NCBI GenBank assembly: GCA_900316625.1
Contig: ONDO01000006.1
Location: 1 to 64,000 of the forward strand
Source: an uncultured Lachnospiraceae bacterium
Lineage (GTDB): Bacteria; Bacillota; Clostridia; Lachnospirales; Lachnospiraceae
Direction of reading: 5' to 3'
Length of the DNA stretch: 64,000 nt
Translations under genes and position numbers: made by a program
Shown: one piece after another, positions 1-8,745 of the stretch
Layout: every line of letters starts with the position of its first letter
Numbering within the stretch: position 1 is the stretch's first letter
Notes under the pieces: model-generated
The model's input: only the letters and a program-made list of their open reading frames with translations
What the model was told of the DNA's origin: nothing
Databases searched by the model: none

Positions 1-1
1 T

Positions 2-652
2 ATGGATATTCTAACAATTGTGTCTGAACTAGCTGGTGGTATGCTGACTACCATCGAAATCTTCGTATTAACCTTAGTATTCTCCTTACCGCTGGGCCTG
101 ATTATTGCTTTTGGTCGTATGTCGAAAGTAGGTATTATTCGTAATATAACGAAGATCTATATCTCGATCATGCGTGGAACACCACTTATGTTACAGCTGA
201 TTGTCGTCTACTTCGGACCTTACTATATCTTCGGTATGACGATTTCTTCCTCTTACCGAGGAACGGCTGTCATCATTGCATTTGCGCTTAATTATGCAGC
301 TTACTTCGGAGAAATCTATCGCTCTGGAATTGAATCCATGTCGAAAGAGCAGTATGAAGCTGCCAAGATGTTAGGCTATTCCTCCCAGGCAACCTTCTTC
401 CGTATTATCCTGCCGCAGGTAATCAAGAGAATCCTGCCTTCCATTACAAATGAAGTTATTACACTGGTTAAAGATACTTCCCTTGCTTTCTCTATCGCCT
501 ATGCTGAGATGTTTACCCAGGCGAAAGCACTGGCTGCAACAGCGCATAATGTCGTACCTCTTCTTGCGGCGGGATTATTCTACTATATCTTCAATTTCGT
601 TGTAGCAATGGCAATGGATTATGCTGAAAAGCGTATGAATTACTATAACTAG
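2..652 (+). CDS. Polar amino acid ABC transporter, permease subunit (HisM/GlnP family)
   Basis: Inner-membrane permease of an ABC importer for a polar amino acid. The 216 residues are the usual length for this family. Strong hydrophobic stretches lie near residues 10-37, 62-80, 88-102 and 185-205. The cytoplasmic EAA loop that docks on the ATPase is clear at about 119-140 (EAAKMLGYSS). The ATPase gene follows after 9 bases, so the two are co-transcribed. The substrate-binding protein is not in the window and probably lies upstream. The ATG at base 2 is so close to the window edge that no ribosome site can be checked; a longer N-terminus is possible but not needed by length. The substrate cannot be told from sequence. 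Confidence 0.9.
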   Translation: MDILTIVSELAGGMLTTIEIFVLTLVFSLPLGLIIAFGRMSKVGIIRNITKIYISIMRGTPLMLQLIVVYFGPYYIFGMTISSSYRGTAVIIAFALNYAAYFGEIYRSGIESMSKEQYEAAKMLGYSSQATFFRIILPQVIKRILPSITNEVITLVKDTSLAFSIAYAEMFTQAKALAATAHNVVPLLAAGLFYYIFNFVVAMAMDYAEKRMNYYN

Positions 653-661
653 GAGCAAGCT

Positions 662-1423
662 ATGAATATCTTGGAAATGAATCATGTAAAAAAATCCTTC
701 GGCGAGACCGAAGTATTAAAAGATATCAATCTCTGTGTAAAAGAAGGTGAAGTAGTCTCGATTATTGGACCTTCGGGTTCTGGAAAATCCACCTTGCTGC
801 GTTGTGCAACCTTCCTTGAAACTATGGATGACGGAAATATCATCTATGTTGGAGATGAAGTTGTAAAATCCGAAAATGGGAAGTCAGTCTATGGAGATAA
901 GAAGCAGCAGAGAAAAGCCATGGAATATGTAGGCCTTGTATTTCAGTCCTTCAACCTCTTTCCTCACTTCTCTGTACTAAAGAATATTACAGATGCTCCG
1001 ATCAGGAATCAGAAGCGTCCCAAGGAAGAAGTATATGCTGAGGCTAGAGAACTCTTAAAGAAAATGGATCTCTCTGACAAAGAAAATGCTTATCCTTGTG
1101 AGCTATCCGGTGGTCAGAAGCAGAGAGTATCGATTGCCAGAGCTCTTGCAATGAAACCCAAGATTCTCTTCTTCGATGAACCGACATCCGCTCTGGACCC
1201 GGAACTTACCCGTGAGGTATTAAAGGTGATTAAGCAGCTGGCAGAAGAGAAGATGACCATGGTTATCGTTACCCATGAGATGAGCTTTGCAAAAGATGTA
1301 TCCAACCGAATTATCTTCATGGAAAATGGACTGATCGTAGAAGATACAACACCTGAGAAGATGTTCACTTCTGATAATGACAGAACCAGAGAATTCCTCG
1401 GAAAGTACCACGAACTGAATTAA
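662..1423 (+). CDS. Polar amino acid ABC transporter, ATP-binding subunit (GlnQ family)
   Basis: Cytoplasmic ATPase that powers the permease encoded just upstream. Walker A is GPSGSGKST at residues 36-44, the Q-loop is [10 protein letters not shown] near 94, the ABC signature LSGGQKQR is near 148, and Walker [13 protein letters not shown] is near 168, followed by the H-loop VTHEM. Length (253) fits the GlnQ/HisP group. GGAG overlapping the stop of the permease gene lies 6 bases before the ATG, so translation is likely coupled. Family assignment is secure; substrate (His, Arg, Gln, Glu or cystine) is open. Confidence 0.95.
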   Translation: MNILEMNHVKKSFGETEVLKDINLCVKEGEVVSIIGPSGSGKSTLLRCATFLETMDDGNIIYVGDEVVKSENGKSVYGDKKQQRKAMEYVGLVFQSFNLFPHFSVLKNITDAPIRNQKRPKEEVYAEARELLKKMDLSDKENAYPCELSGGQKQRVSIARALAMKPKILFFDEPTSALDPELTREVLKVIKQLAEEKMTMVIVTHEMSFAKDVSNRIIFMENGLIVEDTTPEKMFTSDNDRTREFLGKYHELN

Positions 1424-1457
1424 ATAATCTATCGAATGATTATTAATGGAGCGATAT

Positions 1458-1868
1458 ATGACAATTAGTGAATACCGGCTGCCCCAGGCTGCATTTTCCT
1501 GGGAAGAACTGAAGAAAGACGCAAATGGTCTGATTCCGGTCATCGTACAAGATGAAAAGACCTTACAGGTCAGAATGCTTGCCTATATGAACGAAGAAGC
1601 CTACAATACGACTCTGAAAACCGGTCGTATGACCTATTACAGTCGTTCCCGCAAGGAACAATGGGTCAAGGGAATGACTTCCGGTAATATCCAGTATGTT
1701 AAATCCTTAACTGCAGACTGTGATCTGGATACAATTCTTGCTATCGTTTATCAGCAAGGTGGATTATCCTGTCATACCGGAGCTGAATCCTGTTTCTTTC
1801 ATACGATCTCAGAGATTCCTGAAAAAGGAAAGAGTGCAGAAGAGAAAGCAAAGGAAAACCTTCAGTAA
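1458..1868 (+). CDS. hisI: Phosphoribosyl-AMP cyclohydrolase HisI
   Basis: Opens the adenine ring of phosphoribosyl-AMP in histidine biosynthesis. Family hallmarks are SRSRKEQWVKG, TSGNIQYVKSLTADCD (Asp/Cys metal ligands) and QQGGLSCHTGAESCFF (zinc cysteines). An in-frame ATG lies 12 bases upstream at 1446, but GGAG at 1448-1451 sits 6 bases before the ATG at 1458, so the later start (136 residues) is preferred. It is a single-domain HisI without the HisE pyrophosphohydrolase part, and no other his gene is present in the window. It is joined to the next gene by a TAATG overlap. Confidence 0.9.
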   Translation: MTISEYRLPQAAFSWEELKKDANGLIPVIVQDEKTLQVRMLAYMNEEAYNTTLKTGRMTYYSRSRKEQWVKGMTSGNIQYVKSLTADCDLDTILAIVYQQGGLSCHTGAESCFFHTISEIPEKGKSAEEKAKENLQ

Positions 1869-3145
1869 TGAATACCTGCGTCATCACGAAAATTGAATAT
1901 GACGGGAAAGATTACCGTGCGCTCTATATTTTCGACGAAAGCAGACATGCAATCGAGATTCTGCCAGAGCAGGTCCCTTATTGTGGACTTATGGAGAATG
2001 TATATGTCGGTCGAATTGAGAAGATGTCGGATTATCCAAAGGCTTGTTTTGTAAGAATAGACGCGGAAAAATCCGTCTATCTCCCCTTAGATGACTCATC
2101 GAAGATCCATTATGTAGACAAGAAGTCGAATGGGTCAAAACCGCACCAGGGTGATCTGATCCTCGTGAAAGTAAAAAAGGACGAGGTGAGATCCAAGGAT
2201 GCAGTGGGAGATAGTGAGATTTCGATCTCATCTTATCATCTCGAGTGTTATCTGGAACAAGGTAGTTCTTCCGATTGTCTTCATGTCGGTGTATCGAGGA
2301 AATTATCGCCCGAGGAGAGGAAACGCCTAACGGACCTCTTCGCATCGGGATTTTCATCTACGACGACTTATGCATATCGTCTCGTTATTCGTTCGAATGC
2401 CGATGGAATCGATGGTGAGGTGCTGCTTCGAGAGGCGGAGGCTTTATTCGTAAAGATGGATAAGCTCATGGAATCCGCTCATATCGCGATCGCTCCGCAG
2501 CTCCTATGGAAGGCTCCTTCGCCAATTGAAGCAAGGGCTCTACATTTCCGAAGGGGAGAAGTAGGAAGGGTTGTAACCGACGATCCGGCGCTATGGAAGG
2601 TCTTAAATGAGTCGAATTGCTTCATCGTTAAGAAGGATAAGAAGACGTCGATAAGAGATGACGAGACTGTATTGGAATATTATACGGACCCATACCCCTT
2701 AAGCATGTTATACTCCCTCCTGTCAGAGTTAGAGAATGCTCTGAAGAAAACCGTCTGGTTAAGTTCTGGTGCGTCTCTTGTCATAGAGGCGACGGAAGCC
2801 ATGTATGTCATCGACGTGAATTCTTCGCACAGGAAGTCGGGCAGTGCAGAGCGTTATGGAACTAATGGGAAGAACGGAGATCCGGCGCTTCAGGCGAACC
2901 TGGAGCTTGTTCCTGAGATTGCCCGCCAGATCAGACTTCGCAACCTGACCGGAATGATTCTTGTTGACTTTATGAATATGAAGACTCCGGAAGCTGGAGA
3001 TCTCCTTCTTAAGATGCTCCGTCGGGAAACGAAGAGCGATCCCATCTCTGTTCACGTGGTCGACATCACCGGGCTTGGAATCGTTGAAATTACTAGGAAG
3101 AAGCAGAATCCGTCCCTGAAACAAATGTTGACAGGAACTATCTAG
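1868..3145 (+). CDS. rng: Ribonuclease E/G family endoribonuclease
   Basis: Endoribonuclease of the RNase E/G family, acting on mRNA turnover and rRNA processing. An S1-like RNA-binding region lies near residues 35-120 (GLMENVYVGRIEKM). The DNase I-like catalytic part follows, with the two metal-binding aspartates recognisable in AMYVIDVNSS and GMILVDFMNM. At 425 residues it is shorter than E. coli RNase G (about 490) and lacks the Zn-link and degradosome tail, as expected for the short clostridial type. Its start overlaps the hisI stop by one base (TAATG), so translational coupling is likely. It precedes rplU, the usual place for this gene in clostridia. Confidence 0.9.
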   Translation: MNTCVITKIEYDGKDYRALYIFDESRHAIEILPEQVPYCGLMENVYVGRIEKMSDYPKACFVRIDAEKSVYLPLDDSSKIHYVDKKSNGSKPHQGDLILVKVKKDEVRSKDAVGDSEISISSYHLECYLEQGSSSDCLHVGVSRKLSPEERKRLTDLFASGFSSTTTYAYRLVIRSNADGIDGEVLLREAEALFVKMDKLMESAHIAIAPQLLWKAPSPIEARALHFRRGEVGRVVTDDPALWKVLNESNCFIVKKDKKTSIRDDETVLEYYTDPYPLSMLYSLLSELENALKKTVWLSSGASLVIEATEAMYVIDVNSSHRKSGSAERYGTNGKNGDPALQANLELVPEIARQIRLRNLTGMILVDFMNMKTPEAGDLLLKMLRRETKSDPISVHVVDITGLGIVEITRKKQNPSLKQMLTGTI

Positions 3146-3164
3146 CATGATAATATACTTGAGT

Positions 3165-3222
3165 ATGCCGCTCGGAGAGGTTAGAAGTCTGCCAATAACT
3201 GGTAGCGCCATATCCGGCGAAT
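3165..3222 (+). promoter_or_regulatory. Candidate L21 leader element upstream of rplU
   Basis: The roughly 100-base gap before rplU can fold into a compact element. An outer stem pairs GCCG (3167-3170) with CGGC (3215-3218). Inside it, CTGCCA (3189-3194) pairs fully with TGGTAG (3200-3205) around a 5-base loop. A structured L21 leader used for ribosomal protein autoregulation is known at this position in Firmicutes. The match is by position and foldability only; no covariance model could be run. Confidence 0.45.
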
Positions 3223-3244
3223 AGTGTTTTTAGGAGGCACCCAC

Positions 3245-3553
3245 ATGTACGCAATTATTCAGACTGGTGGCAAACAGTACAAGGTTTCCGAAGGTGATAT
3301 CCTCACCGTTGAGAAGCTTGACGTTGAAGAAGGTAGCAAGGTTACTTTCGATCAGGTACTTGCAGTTAACGGCACCGAACTCACCATTGGCGATCCCACT
3401 GTAAAGGGCGCAACTGTTGAGGCTACTGCTGTAAAGAACGGTCGTGGCAAGAAGGTTATCGTTTACAAGTACAAGAGAAAGACCGGATATCATAAGAAGA
3501 ACGGTCACAGACAGTCCTTCACTCAGGTGAAGATCGAGAAGATCAACGCCTAA
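3245..3553 (+). CDS. rplU: 50S ribosomal protein L21
   Basis: Large-subunit ribosomal protein. The N-terminus [14 protein letters not shown] and the C-terminal KKYKRKTG-like segment ([17 protein letters not shown]) are diagnostic; 102 residues is the family length. The start is the ATG at 3245, with AGGAGG at 3232-3237 seven bases upstream; an upstream GTG at 3224 has no ribosome site and would add residues not seen in L21. It heads the conserved rplU-prp-rpmA group. Confidence 0.98.
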   Translation: MYAIIQTGGKQYKVSEGDILTVEKLDVEEGSKVTFDQVLAVNGTELTIGDPTVKGATVEATAVKNGRGKKVIVYKYKRKTGYHKKNGHRQSFTQVKIEKINA

Positions 3554-3564
3554 ACCCGTATCAG

Positions 3565-3900
3565 ATGATAAGGGTCACAGTCCTAAAAGAGAAAGATAAG
3601 ACGAAAGCAATCCGTTGCAGTGGACACGCTGGTTTCGATTCCTATGGAAAAGACATCGTCTGCTCTTCGGTTAGCATTCTCGTCATTAATACATTGAATT
3701 CGATCGAAGTTCTGACAGATGACTCCATGCAGACCTCTACGAAAGAGGAAGATGGTATCATCAATGCGGATTTCCCTAAGGGTTTATCCCATGATGCAGA
3801 GGTTCTGATCTCGGCAATGGTTTTGGGACTACAACAGATACAAGATACATACGGTAAAAGATATCTAGAATTTCAGATTCAGGAGGTAACACAATGTTAA
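3565..3900 (+). CDS. prp: Ribosomal-processing cysteine protease Prp
   Basis: Cysteine protease that trims the N-terminal extension of L27 in Firmicutes. The catalytic pair is visible as His21 in SGHAGF and Cys33 in DIVCSSVS, matching the family pattern GHAx(n)DIVCAAVS. Length 111. The gene sits 11 bases after rplU and overlaps rpmA by 7 bases, the standard arrangement. No strong ribosome site precedes its ATG, so translation probably depends on coupling to rplU. The adjacent rpmA product carries the expected cleavage extension, which supports the call. Confidence 0.95.
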   Translation: MIRVTVLKEKDKTKAIRCSGHAGFDSYGKDIVCSSVSILVINTLNSIEVLTDDSMQTSTKEEDGIINADFPKGLSHDAEVLISAMVLGLQQIQDTYGKRYLEFQIQEVTQC

Positions 3901-4184
3901 ATCTTAACCTTCAGTTCTTCGCACATAAGAAGGGAATGGGTTCCACCAAGAACGGACGTGATTCCGAGTCCAAGCGTCTTGGTGCAAAGAGAGCAGACGG
4001 ACAGTTCGTAAAGGCTGGTAACATCCTTTATCGTCAGCGTGGTACAAAGGTTCATCCCGGCGTTAACGTAATGCGTGGTGGTGATGATACTCTGTTCGCT
4101 ACTGTTGACGGAGTACTTCGTTTCGAGCGTAAGGGTAGAGATAAGAAGGTAGCTTCTGTATACCCCGTTGCTAACGAGGACTGA
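3894..4184 (+). CDS. rpmA: 50S ribosomal protein L27 with Prp-cleaved N-terminal extension
   Basis: Large-subunit protein whose processed N-terminus reaches toward the peptidyl-transferase centre. It begins [14 protein letters not shown], the Firmicute extension removed by Prp (cleavage after F9 by analogy with Staphylococcus). The rest ([27 protein letters not shown]) is typical L27. AGGAGG at 3881-3886 is seven bases from the ATG. The overlap with prp links dose of protease and substrate. Confidence 0.98.
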   Translation: MLNLNLQFFAHKKGMGSTKNGRDSESKRLGAKRADGQFVKAGNILYRQRGTKVHPGVNVMRGGDDTLFATVDGVLRFERKGRDKKVASVYPVANED

Positions 4185-4237
4185 TCAATTATCGTCATAT
4201 GACCCTATGTGCCATATGATTCCATAAGATCATCATG

Positions 4238-4267
4238 GCCCGGCTAGATCAACTAGTCGGGCTTTTT
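4238..4267 (+). terminator. Intrinsic terminator after rpmA
   Basis: GCCCGGCTAG (4238-4247) pairs with CTAGTCGGGC (4253-4262), one G-U pair, five-base loop, followed by TTTTT. It lies 54 bases after rpmA and only 35 before obgE, so obgE is served either by read-through or by a promoter hidden near the hairpin. Confidence 0.85.
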
Positions 4268-4301
4268 ATTAGAAGAATTTTAGTAGAAAGATAGGTCTGA
4301 T

Positions 4302-5588
4302 ATGTTTGCTGATAGAGCGAAAATCCGGATTATCTCCGGAAAAGGTGGCAACGGACACGTATCCTTCCGCAGGGAAAAATTCGTACCGGACGGTGGTCCG
4401 GATGGAGGTGACGGCGGCAAGGGCGGAGATGTAATCTTCGTTGTAGATGAGGGTATCAACACCCTTGCAGATTACCGTCACAAATACAAGTTCGCTGCAC
4501 AGAACGGTGAAGAAGGTGGCAAGAAGAATTGCCATGGTAAGAAGGGTGAAAACCTGATCCTCAAGGTACCGGAAGGTACTGTTATTCGAGATGCAGAGTC
4601 TGGCAAAGTCATCAAGGACATGTCTGGTGACTGTAAGGAATATATCATTCTGACCGGTGGCGCAGGTGGTCTTGGTAACCAGCACTTTGCAACGAGTACC
4701 ATGCAGGCTCCCAAATACGCAAAACCGGGCGGAGATGCAAGAGAACTTGAAGTTATTCTCGAACTTAAGGTAATCGCTGATGTAGGTCTGATTGGCTTTC
4801 CCAATGTAGGTAAGTCTACTTTCATCTCCAGAATTACCCATGCAACTCCTAAGGTTGCAAATTATCACTTCACAACCTTACAGCCGATTCTAGGCGTTGT
4901 AGATGTGCCCAATATCCCCGAATTTGTCATTGCTGACATTCCCGGACTGATTGAGGGCGCTGCAGACGGAATCGGGCTCGGTCATGAATTCCTTCGTCAT
5001 ATCGAACGTACCAAGGTCTTAGTTCATCTGGTTGATGGTGCGTCTGTAGAAGGACGTGATCCTGTGGAAGATATCAAGGCTATCGATGCTGAGCTTATGA
5101 AGTATGATGAAGATCTCATCAAGAAACCTCAGATCATCGCCCTGAATAAGATGGACGTCTGCCCTGACAAGAAGGAAGAGGTCTTAAATAAGGTTAAGGA
5201 AGCTTTCAAAGAAGAAGGTTATCCGGTATTTGCGATATCTGCCGTTACCGGTGAAGGCGTAAATGAGCTTCTCTACGCTATGAAGGAAGCGATGGACAAC
5301 TTCACTCTGGCTCCGACTGTATATGATACAGAATATGATCCAAACGACTTCGATACAACGAATCTTCCGGTGGAAGTATACAGAAGAGATGATGGTGTCT
5401 TCATCGTAGAAGGACCCAAGATCGACAAGATGCTTGGTTACACCAATCTCGATTCTGAACGTGGCTTTGCATTCTTCCAGCGTTTCTTACGTGAACAGGG
5501 CATCAATAAGATGCTGGAGAAGGCTGGAATTGAAGAAGGCGACACCGTTGAACTGGGCGGTATCCAGTTCGATTACTACGAATCTTAA
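4302..5588 (+). CDS. obgE: GTPase Obg (ribosome assembly)
   Basis: Essential GTPase for late 50S assembly and stress signalling. The glycine-rich Obg fold fills residues 1-158. The G domain has G1 GFPNVGKST at 165-173, G3 DIPGLIEGA near 212 and NKMD near 282. A C-terminal OCT domain closes the protein (VYRRDDGVFIVEGPKI onward), so all three domains expected for the Gram-positive form are present in 428 residues. It follows rpmA across a terminator; the sporulation gene spo0B found here in Bacillus is absent. Confidence 0.98.
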   Translation: MFADRAKIRIISGKGGNGHVSFRREKFVPDGGPDGGDGGKGGDVIFVVDEGINTLADYRHKYKFAAQNGEEGGKKNCHGKKGENLILKVPEGTVIRDAESGKVIKDMSGDCKEYIILTGGAGGLGNQHFATSTMQAPKYAKPGGDARELEVILELKVIADVGLIGFPNVGKSTFISRITHATPKVANYHFTTLQPILGVVDVPNIPEFVIADIPGLIEGAADGIGLGHEFLRHIERTKVLVHLVDGASVEGRDPVEDIKAIDAELMKYDEDLIKKPQIIALNKMDVCPDKKEEVLNKVKEAFKEEGYPVFAISAVTGEGVNELLYAMKEAMDNFTLAPTVYDTEYDPNDFDTTNLPVEVYRRDDGVFIVEGPKIDKMLGYTNLDSERGFAFFQRFLREQGINKMLEKAGIEEGDTVELGGIQFDYYES

Positions 5589-5665
5589 TATTTCGCTGGG
5601 CTGTAATGGGCTGCTCTACATTTACGAAGAGGAGCCTGTCGGGACCGGTACAGAGAGGAATAAAT

Positions 5666-5953
5666 ATGAATAACAAACAGAGAGCATACTTAAGCGGACT
5701 CGCTGCAAAGGAAAACAGCATCATCCAGATTGGGAAGAATTCCCTTACCCCGGAAGTGGTAGCTTCCATCGATGAAGCGCTTGAGGCAAGAGAACTGATT
5801 AAGGTCACCGTTCTGAAGAACTGCTTCGACGATATCCGTGATATCGCTGAGACCGCAGCTGGACGCACACGCTCCCAGGTGGTTCGTGTCATCGGACGTC
5901 GTTTCGTTCTCTATCGTCCTGCGAAGAAGCCGTCCATCGTTCTTCCCAGATAA
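5666..5953 (+). CDS. yhbY: YhbY family RNA-binding (CRM domain) protein
   Basis: Small CRM-domain protein that associates with pre-50S particles. The 95 residues include the family features LSGLAAKENSIIQIGK, ELIKVTVLKN and the C-terminal RRFVLYRP. AGAGG at 5654-5658 places the start at 5666; the reading frame is open 60 bases further upstream, but that part has no ribosome site and unlike sequence. Its place between obgE and nadD fits a ribosome-biogenesis operon. Confidence 0.93.
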   Translation: MNNKQRAYLSGLAAKENSIIQIGKNSLTPEVVASIDEALEARELIKVTVLKNCFDDIRDIAETAAGRTRSQVVRVIGRRFVLYRPAKKPSIVLPR

Positions 5954-5968
5954 ATAAGTATCTAAGAT

Positions 5969-7270
5969 GTGGCAGATATGTTAGCTGATGAGAAAACTGT
6001 CCTGCTTCTGGGTGGGACCTTTAATCCAATCCATAATGGCCATATAGCGATGTTAGACTCGGCATACGAGGCCTTAAAGCCTGATGAGGTGTGGATCATG
6101 CCTAACGGCATTCCTGCCCATAAAGAGGCTCCTGTAGGCATCAGCGCCCAGGCCCGCCTCGAGATGGTGGAAGCATGTTTGCCCTTGCTTTCCATGAGTG
6201 ATGTGGTTCGAATTGAGACTTCGGAAACCCATCGGGCAGAAGTGAGCTTCACTTTCCAGACCATGCTGCGGCTTCATAAGGAATATCCTTCCTATCGTTT
6301 CATCTTCCTGATCGGTGAGGATTCCCTCGATGCCTATGACACCTGGGTTCACCCAGAGATTATCGCTGAAAACTGCGAACTGGCTGTCTGTGGCCGTGAT
6401 CAGAATTCTTTCGAGCTTCTCCTTCGGAAATGTAAAGCGGCAGGAGATAAGTACCATACCACTTTTCATGCCCTTAACATGAAGCTGGTAGATGTGTCCT
6501 CGACAGAAATCCGCCGAGAGTGTCAAGGATTCTGGTCCTCATATTACAAGATGGAGTCCTTCCCTGATGAGAGGAAGGTATATGACGATTTCCGGGAGAT
6601 GTTAATGAATACACTCCCTGAAGCTGTTATACAGTATCTCTATTCCCATCGAATCTATGCAGATTCCAAAGCTTACTTAGAAGGAAGTTCTACGATGAAT
6701 CTGGAAGATATTAGAAAAGATCTTAAAAAGAGATTAAAGGGTTCTCGATATGAGCATACGCTTGGTGTTATGTACACCTGTGCATCTCTTGCCATGCGTT
6801 ATTCTTATCCCATGCAGGATGCTCTCTATGCCGGATTACTTCATGACTGTGCCAAGTACATGGGAGCAGACGAACTTATAAAGGCAGCAGAGAAGCATGA
6901 TCTTCCGATTACGGAAGCAGAGAGAAGAAACCCTTCCCTTCTTCATGCCAAGCTTGGTGCATATTATGCCAAGGAACGCTATGATGTGACTGATCCACAG
7001 ATACTTCATGCAATCCGGGTACATACCACCGGAATTCCTAATATGAACCTTCTCGATCAGATTCTCTTCGTAGCTGACTATATTGAACCGAATCGGGATA
7101 AAGCGAAGAATCTGACGGAATTGCGTAATCATGCCTTTATCAATCTCGATGAAACGATCACCATGATTCTTAGAGATACTCTGGCATATCTTGATACTTG
7201 TAATGTAGAAATTGACGAGACAACCCAAGCGACATATGACTTCTATCGTAAGCTTACGATGGGAGACTAG
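5969..7270 (+). CDS. nadD: Fused nicotinate-nucleotide adenylyltransferase NadD / YqeK HD-domain Ap4A hydrolase
   Basis: Two enzymes in one 433-residue chain. The N-terminal part is NadD, which makes deamido-NAD; it has GGTFNPIHNGH near residues 15-25 and SSTEIR near 176. The C-terminal part (from about 243) is a YqeK HD-domain hydrolase that splits diadenosine tetraphosphate, with LLHDCAKY near 290 and IRVHTTG. In Bacillus these are separate adjacent genes. The start is GTG at 5969 or ATG at 5978; neither has a good ribosome site. Inside the fusion an ATG at 6695, with AAGGA at 6681-6685, could give YqeK alone, so both forms may exist. Confidence 0.93.
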   Translation: MADMLADEKTVLLLGGTFNPIHNGHIAMLDSAYEALKPDEVWIMPNGIPAHKEAPVGISAQARLEMVEACLPLLSMSDVVRIETSETHRAEVSFTFQTMLRLHKEYPSYRFIFLIGEDSLDAYDTWVHPEIIAENCELAVCGRDQNSFELLLRKCKAAGDKYHTTFHALNMKLVDVSSTEIRRECQGFWSSYYKMESFPDERKVYDDFREMLMNTLPEAVIQYLYSHRIYADSKAYLEGSSTMNLEDIRKDLKKRLKGSRYEHTLGVMYTCASLAMRYSYPMQDALYAGLLHDCAKYMGADELIKAAEKHDLPITEAERRNPSLLHAKLGAYYAKERYDVTDPQILHAIRVHTTGIPNMNLLDQILFVADYIEPNRDKAKNLTELRNHAFINLDETITMILRDTLAYLDTCNVEIDETTQATYDFYRKLTMGD

Positions 7271-7293
7271 AGAGTGAAGTAAGAGGTAATATA

Positions 7294-7638
7294 ATGGATA
7301 AAGAATTACTGAAGAAAGTATATCAGGCGCTTAATGATAAGAAGGCAGAGGAGATTACTCTGTTAGAAATCGGTCAAATCAGCCCTATTGCTGATTATTT
7401 TGTGATTGCAAGTGGTTCTAATGTAAACCAGCTGAATGCAATGAAAGATGCTGTTGATGAAGTAATGTATACCAATGGTCTTCATGCTCGGCAGATCGAA
7501 GGCAATTCCAAGTCTACCTGGATTCTTATGGATTATGGTGACATGATCGTGCATCTCTTCTCCAAGGAAGACCGCTTATTCTATAATCTGGAGCGTATCT
7601 GGAAAGACGGTAAGGAAATCAATCCGGAAGAACTCTGA
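7294..7638 (+). CDS. rsfS: Ribosomal silencing factor RsfS
   Basis: Binds L14 and blocks subunit joining when nutrients are short. The 114 residues show the DUF143/RsfS pattern: DYFVIASGSN, STWILMDYGDMIVHLFS and YNLERIW. AGAGG about seven bases upstream supports the ATG at 7294. It completes the obgE-yhbY-nadD/yqeK-rsfS run, the standard clostridial order. Confidence 0.96.
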   Translation: MDKELLKKVYQALNDKKAEEITLLEIGQISPIADYFVIASGSNVNQLNAMKDAVDEVMYTNGLHARQIEGNSKSTWILMDYGDMIVHLFSKEDRLFYNLERIWKDGKEINPEEL

Positions 7639-7758
7639 TCTGGAGTGCTAAGAAATTATTTTTTAAAATTCCTGAAATTTAAATTGTACATTCTACTTGG
7701 GCCTGTCCAATATATATTTGTAGCTGAAATATCTGGTATGAATAAAGGGAGTTTATTT

Positions 7759-8634
7759 ATGAAGACAAAGATTTTAATCGCTATTATCGTTGGAGCACTT
7801 CTGCTTGGAGGTGGCTTCGGCATCCATCAGTACAATGCAGCGCAGGCGAAGAAGCAGGCATTGATCGCCGAAGAGCAGGCAAAGCAGAAGAAGGAAGCGG
7901 AAGAGAAGAAAGCGAAGGAAGAACGCTTTAAGAACCTGAAGAAGGAATATGACACGGCAGATTTCGATATCGAGAACTCTCTGTATCTCGATGTTGCCGA
8001 AGCGGTCGATGCGGCAACTCAGGAAGCGATGGATTCTGCAAGAGCCGCTGATTATTCCTCTCTGGATTCATTCGGTGTAATGATCTCCAAGAAAGAAATG
8101 ACCGAGGATGAGGAATCCGCTTTCCATGAACTGACGAAGGCTGTAACGGATCGTTATGATGCGTCGAAGAAGACCGTAGATGATCTCTATGCCGAAGTAA
8201 GCGCCATTGACCCCGCTGAATATGGCTCATATTACACGGATGCGTATAAGACCGATGTCACTTCGAACATGGACACTTATACCGATGCTTACAACAAGGG
8301 AAAATATCAGAACGCATACGATGCCCTTACTACGGTAAAGGCTCTGTATGCCGTCGCAGAAGGTGACCAGAACCGTGCCAAGGAGAGATCTGAAACCTAC
8401 GCAGCGAAGGCAGAGGCCCAGCCGGCACCCGCAGCAAGTGCACCCGCACCGGCACCAGCACCGGCACATAACGCAGGATATGAAGCAGCGGCAAGAATTG
8501 GCGAACCTTGGCCTATGGATAGTGGTATGTACGGTGCATCCGATGCTGCGGGTAATTTTTATATGTTCGATGCAAATGGTAACCAGATCGGATTTTCGCC
8601 TGCTGATGCGCCCAGCGCAGTCAGCTTCAACTAA
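7759..8634 (+). CDS. Membrane-anchored coiled-coil protein, function unknown
   Basis: No family recognised. A 291-residue protein with an N-terminal hydrophobic anchor (residues 3-22, ILIAIIVGALLLGGGFG), then a charged Lys/Glu/Ala helix near 27-65 that should form a coiled coil, a second acidic helical region to about 215, an Ala-Pro linker near 225-245 (PAPAPAPAHNAG), and a compact Gly/Asp-rich tail (MYGASDAAGNFYMFDANGNQ). Most of it should lie outside the cell. The frame is open 114 bases upstream, but AAGGGAG at 7745-7751 selects the ATG at 7759. A strong terminator follows directly, so it may be a single-gene unit. Confidence 0.75.
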   Translation: MKTKILIAIIVGALLLGGGFGIHQYNAAQAKKQALIAEEQAKQKKEAEEKKAKEERFKNLKKEYDTADFDIENSLYLDVAEAVDAATQEAMDSARAADYSSLDSFGVMISKKEMTEDEESAFHELTKAVTDRYDASKKTVDDLYAEVSAIDPAEYGSYYTDAYKTDVTSNMDTYTDAYNKGKYQNAYDALTTVKALYAVAEGDQNRAKERSETYAAKAEAQPAPAASAPAPAPAPAHNAGYEAAARIGEPWPMDSGMYGASDAAGNFYMFDANGNQIGFSPADAPSAVSFN

Positions 8635-8664
8635 TATTTCATATCTGCCTCCTTTTTGATCATG

Positions 8665-8694
8665 AGAGTCACCCAAAATCGGGTGGCTCTTTTT
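8665..8694 (+). terminator. Intrinsic terminator
   Basis: Ten-pair stem AGAGTCACCC (8665-8674) with GGGTGGCTCT (8681-8690), one G-U pair and a six-base loop, followed by a T run. Closes the coiled-coil protein gene. Confidence 0.88.
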
Positions 8695-8745
8695 ACATGT
8701 TTAAAATAAGTTGCATAAATTGTCATTAAAAGGAGGAAAAATATT

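Noticed and set aside
1446..1457. Earlier ATG for hisI
   Set aside because: Its first codons lie on the GGAG that serves the ATG at 1458.
4195..4220. CATATG-N11-CATATG inverted repeat after rpmA
   Set aside because: Six-base self-complementary words recur by chance and no promoter or T run is attached; the terminator just downstream accounts for the region.
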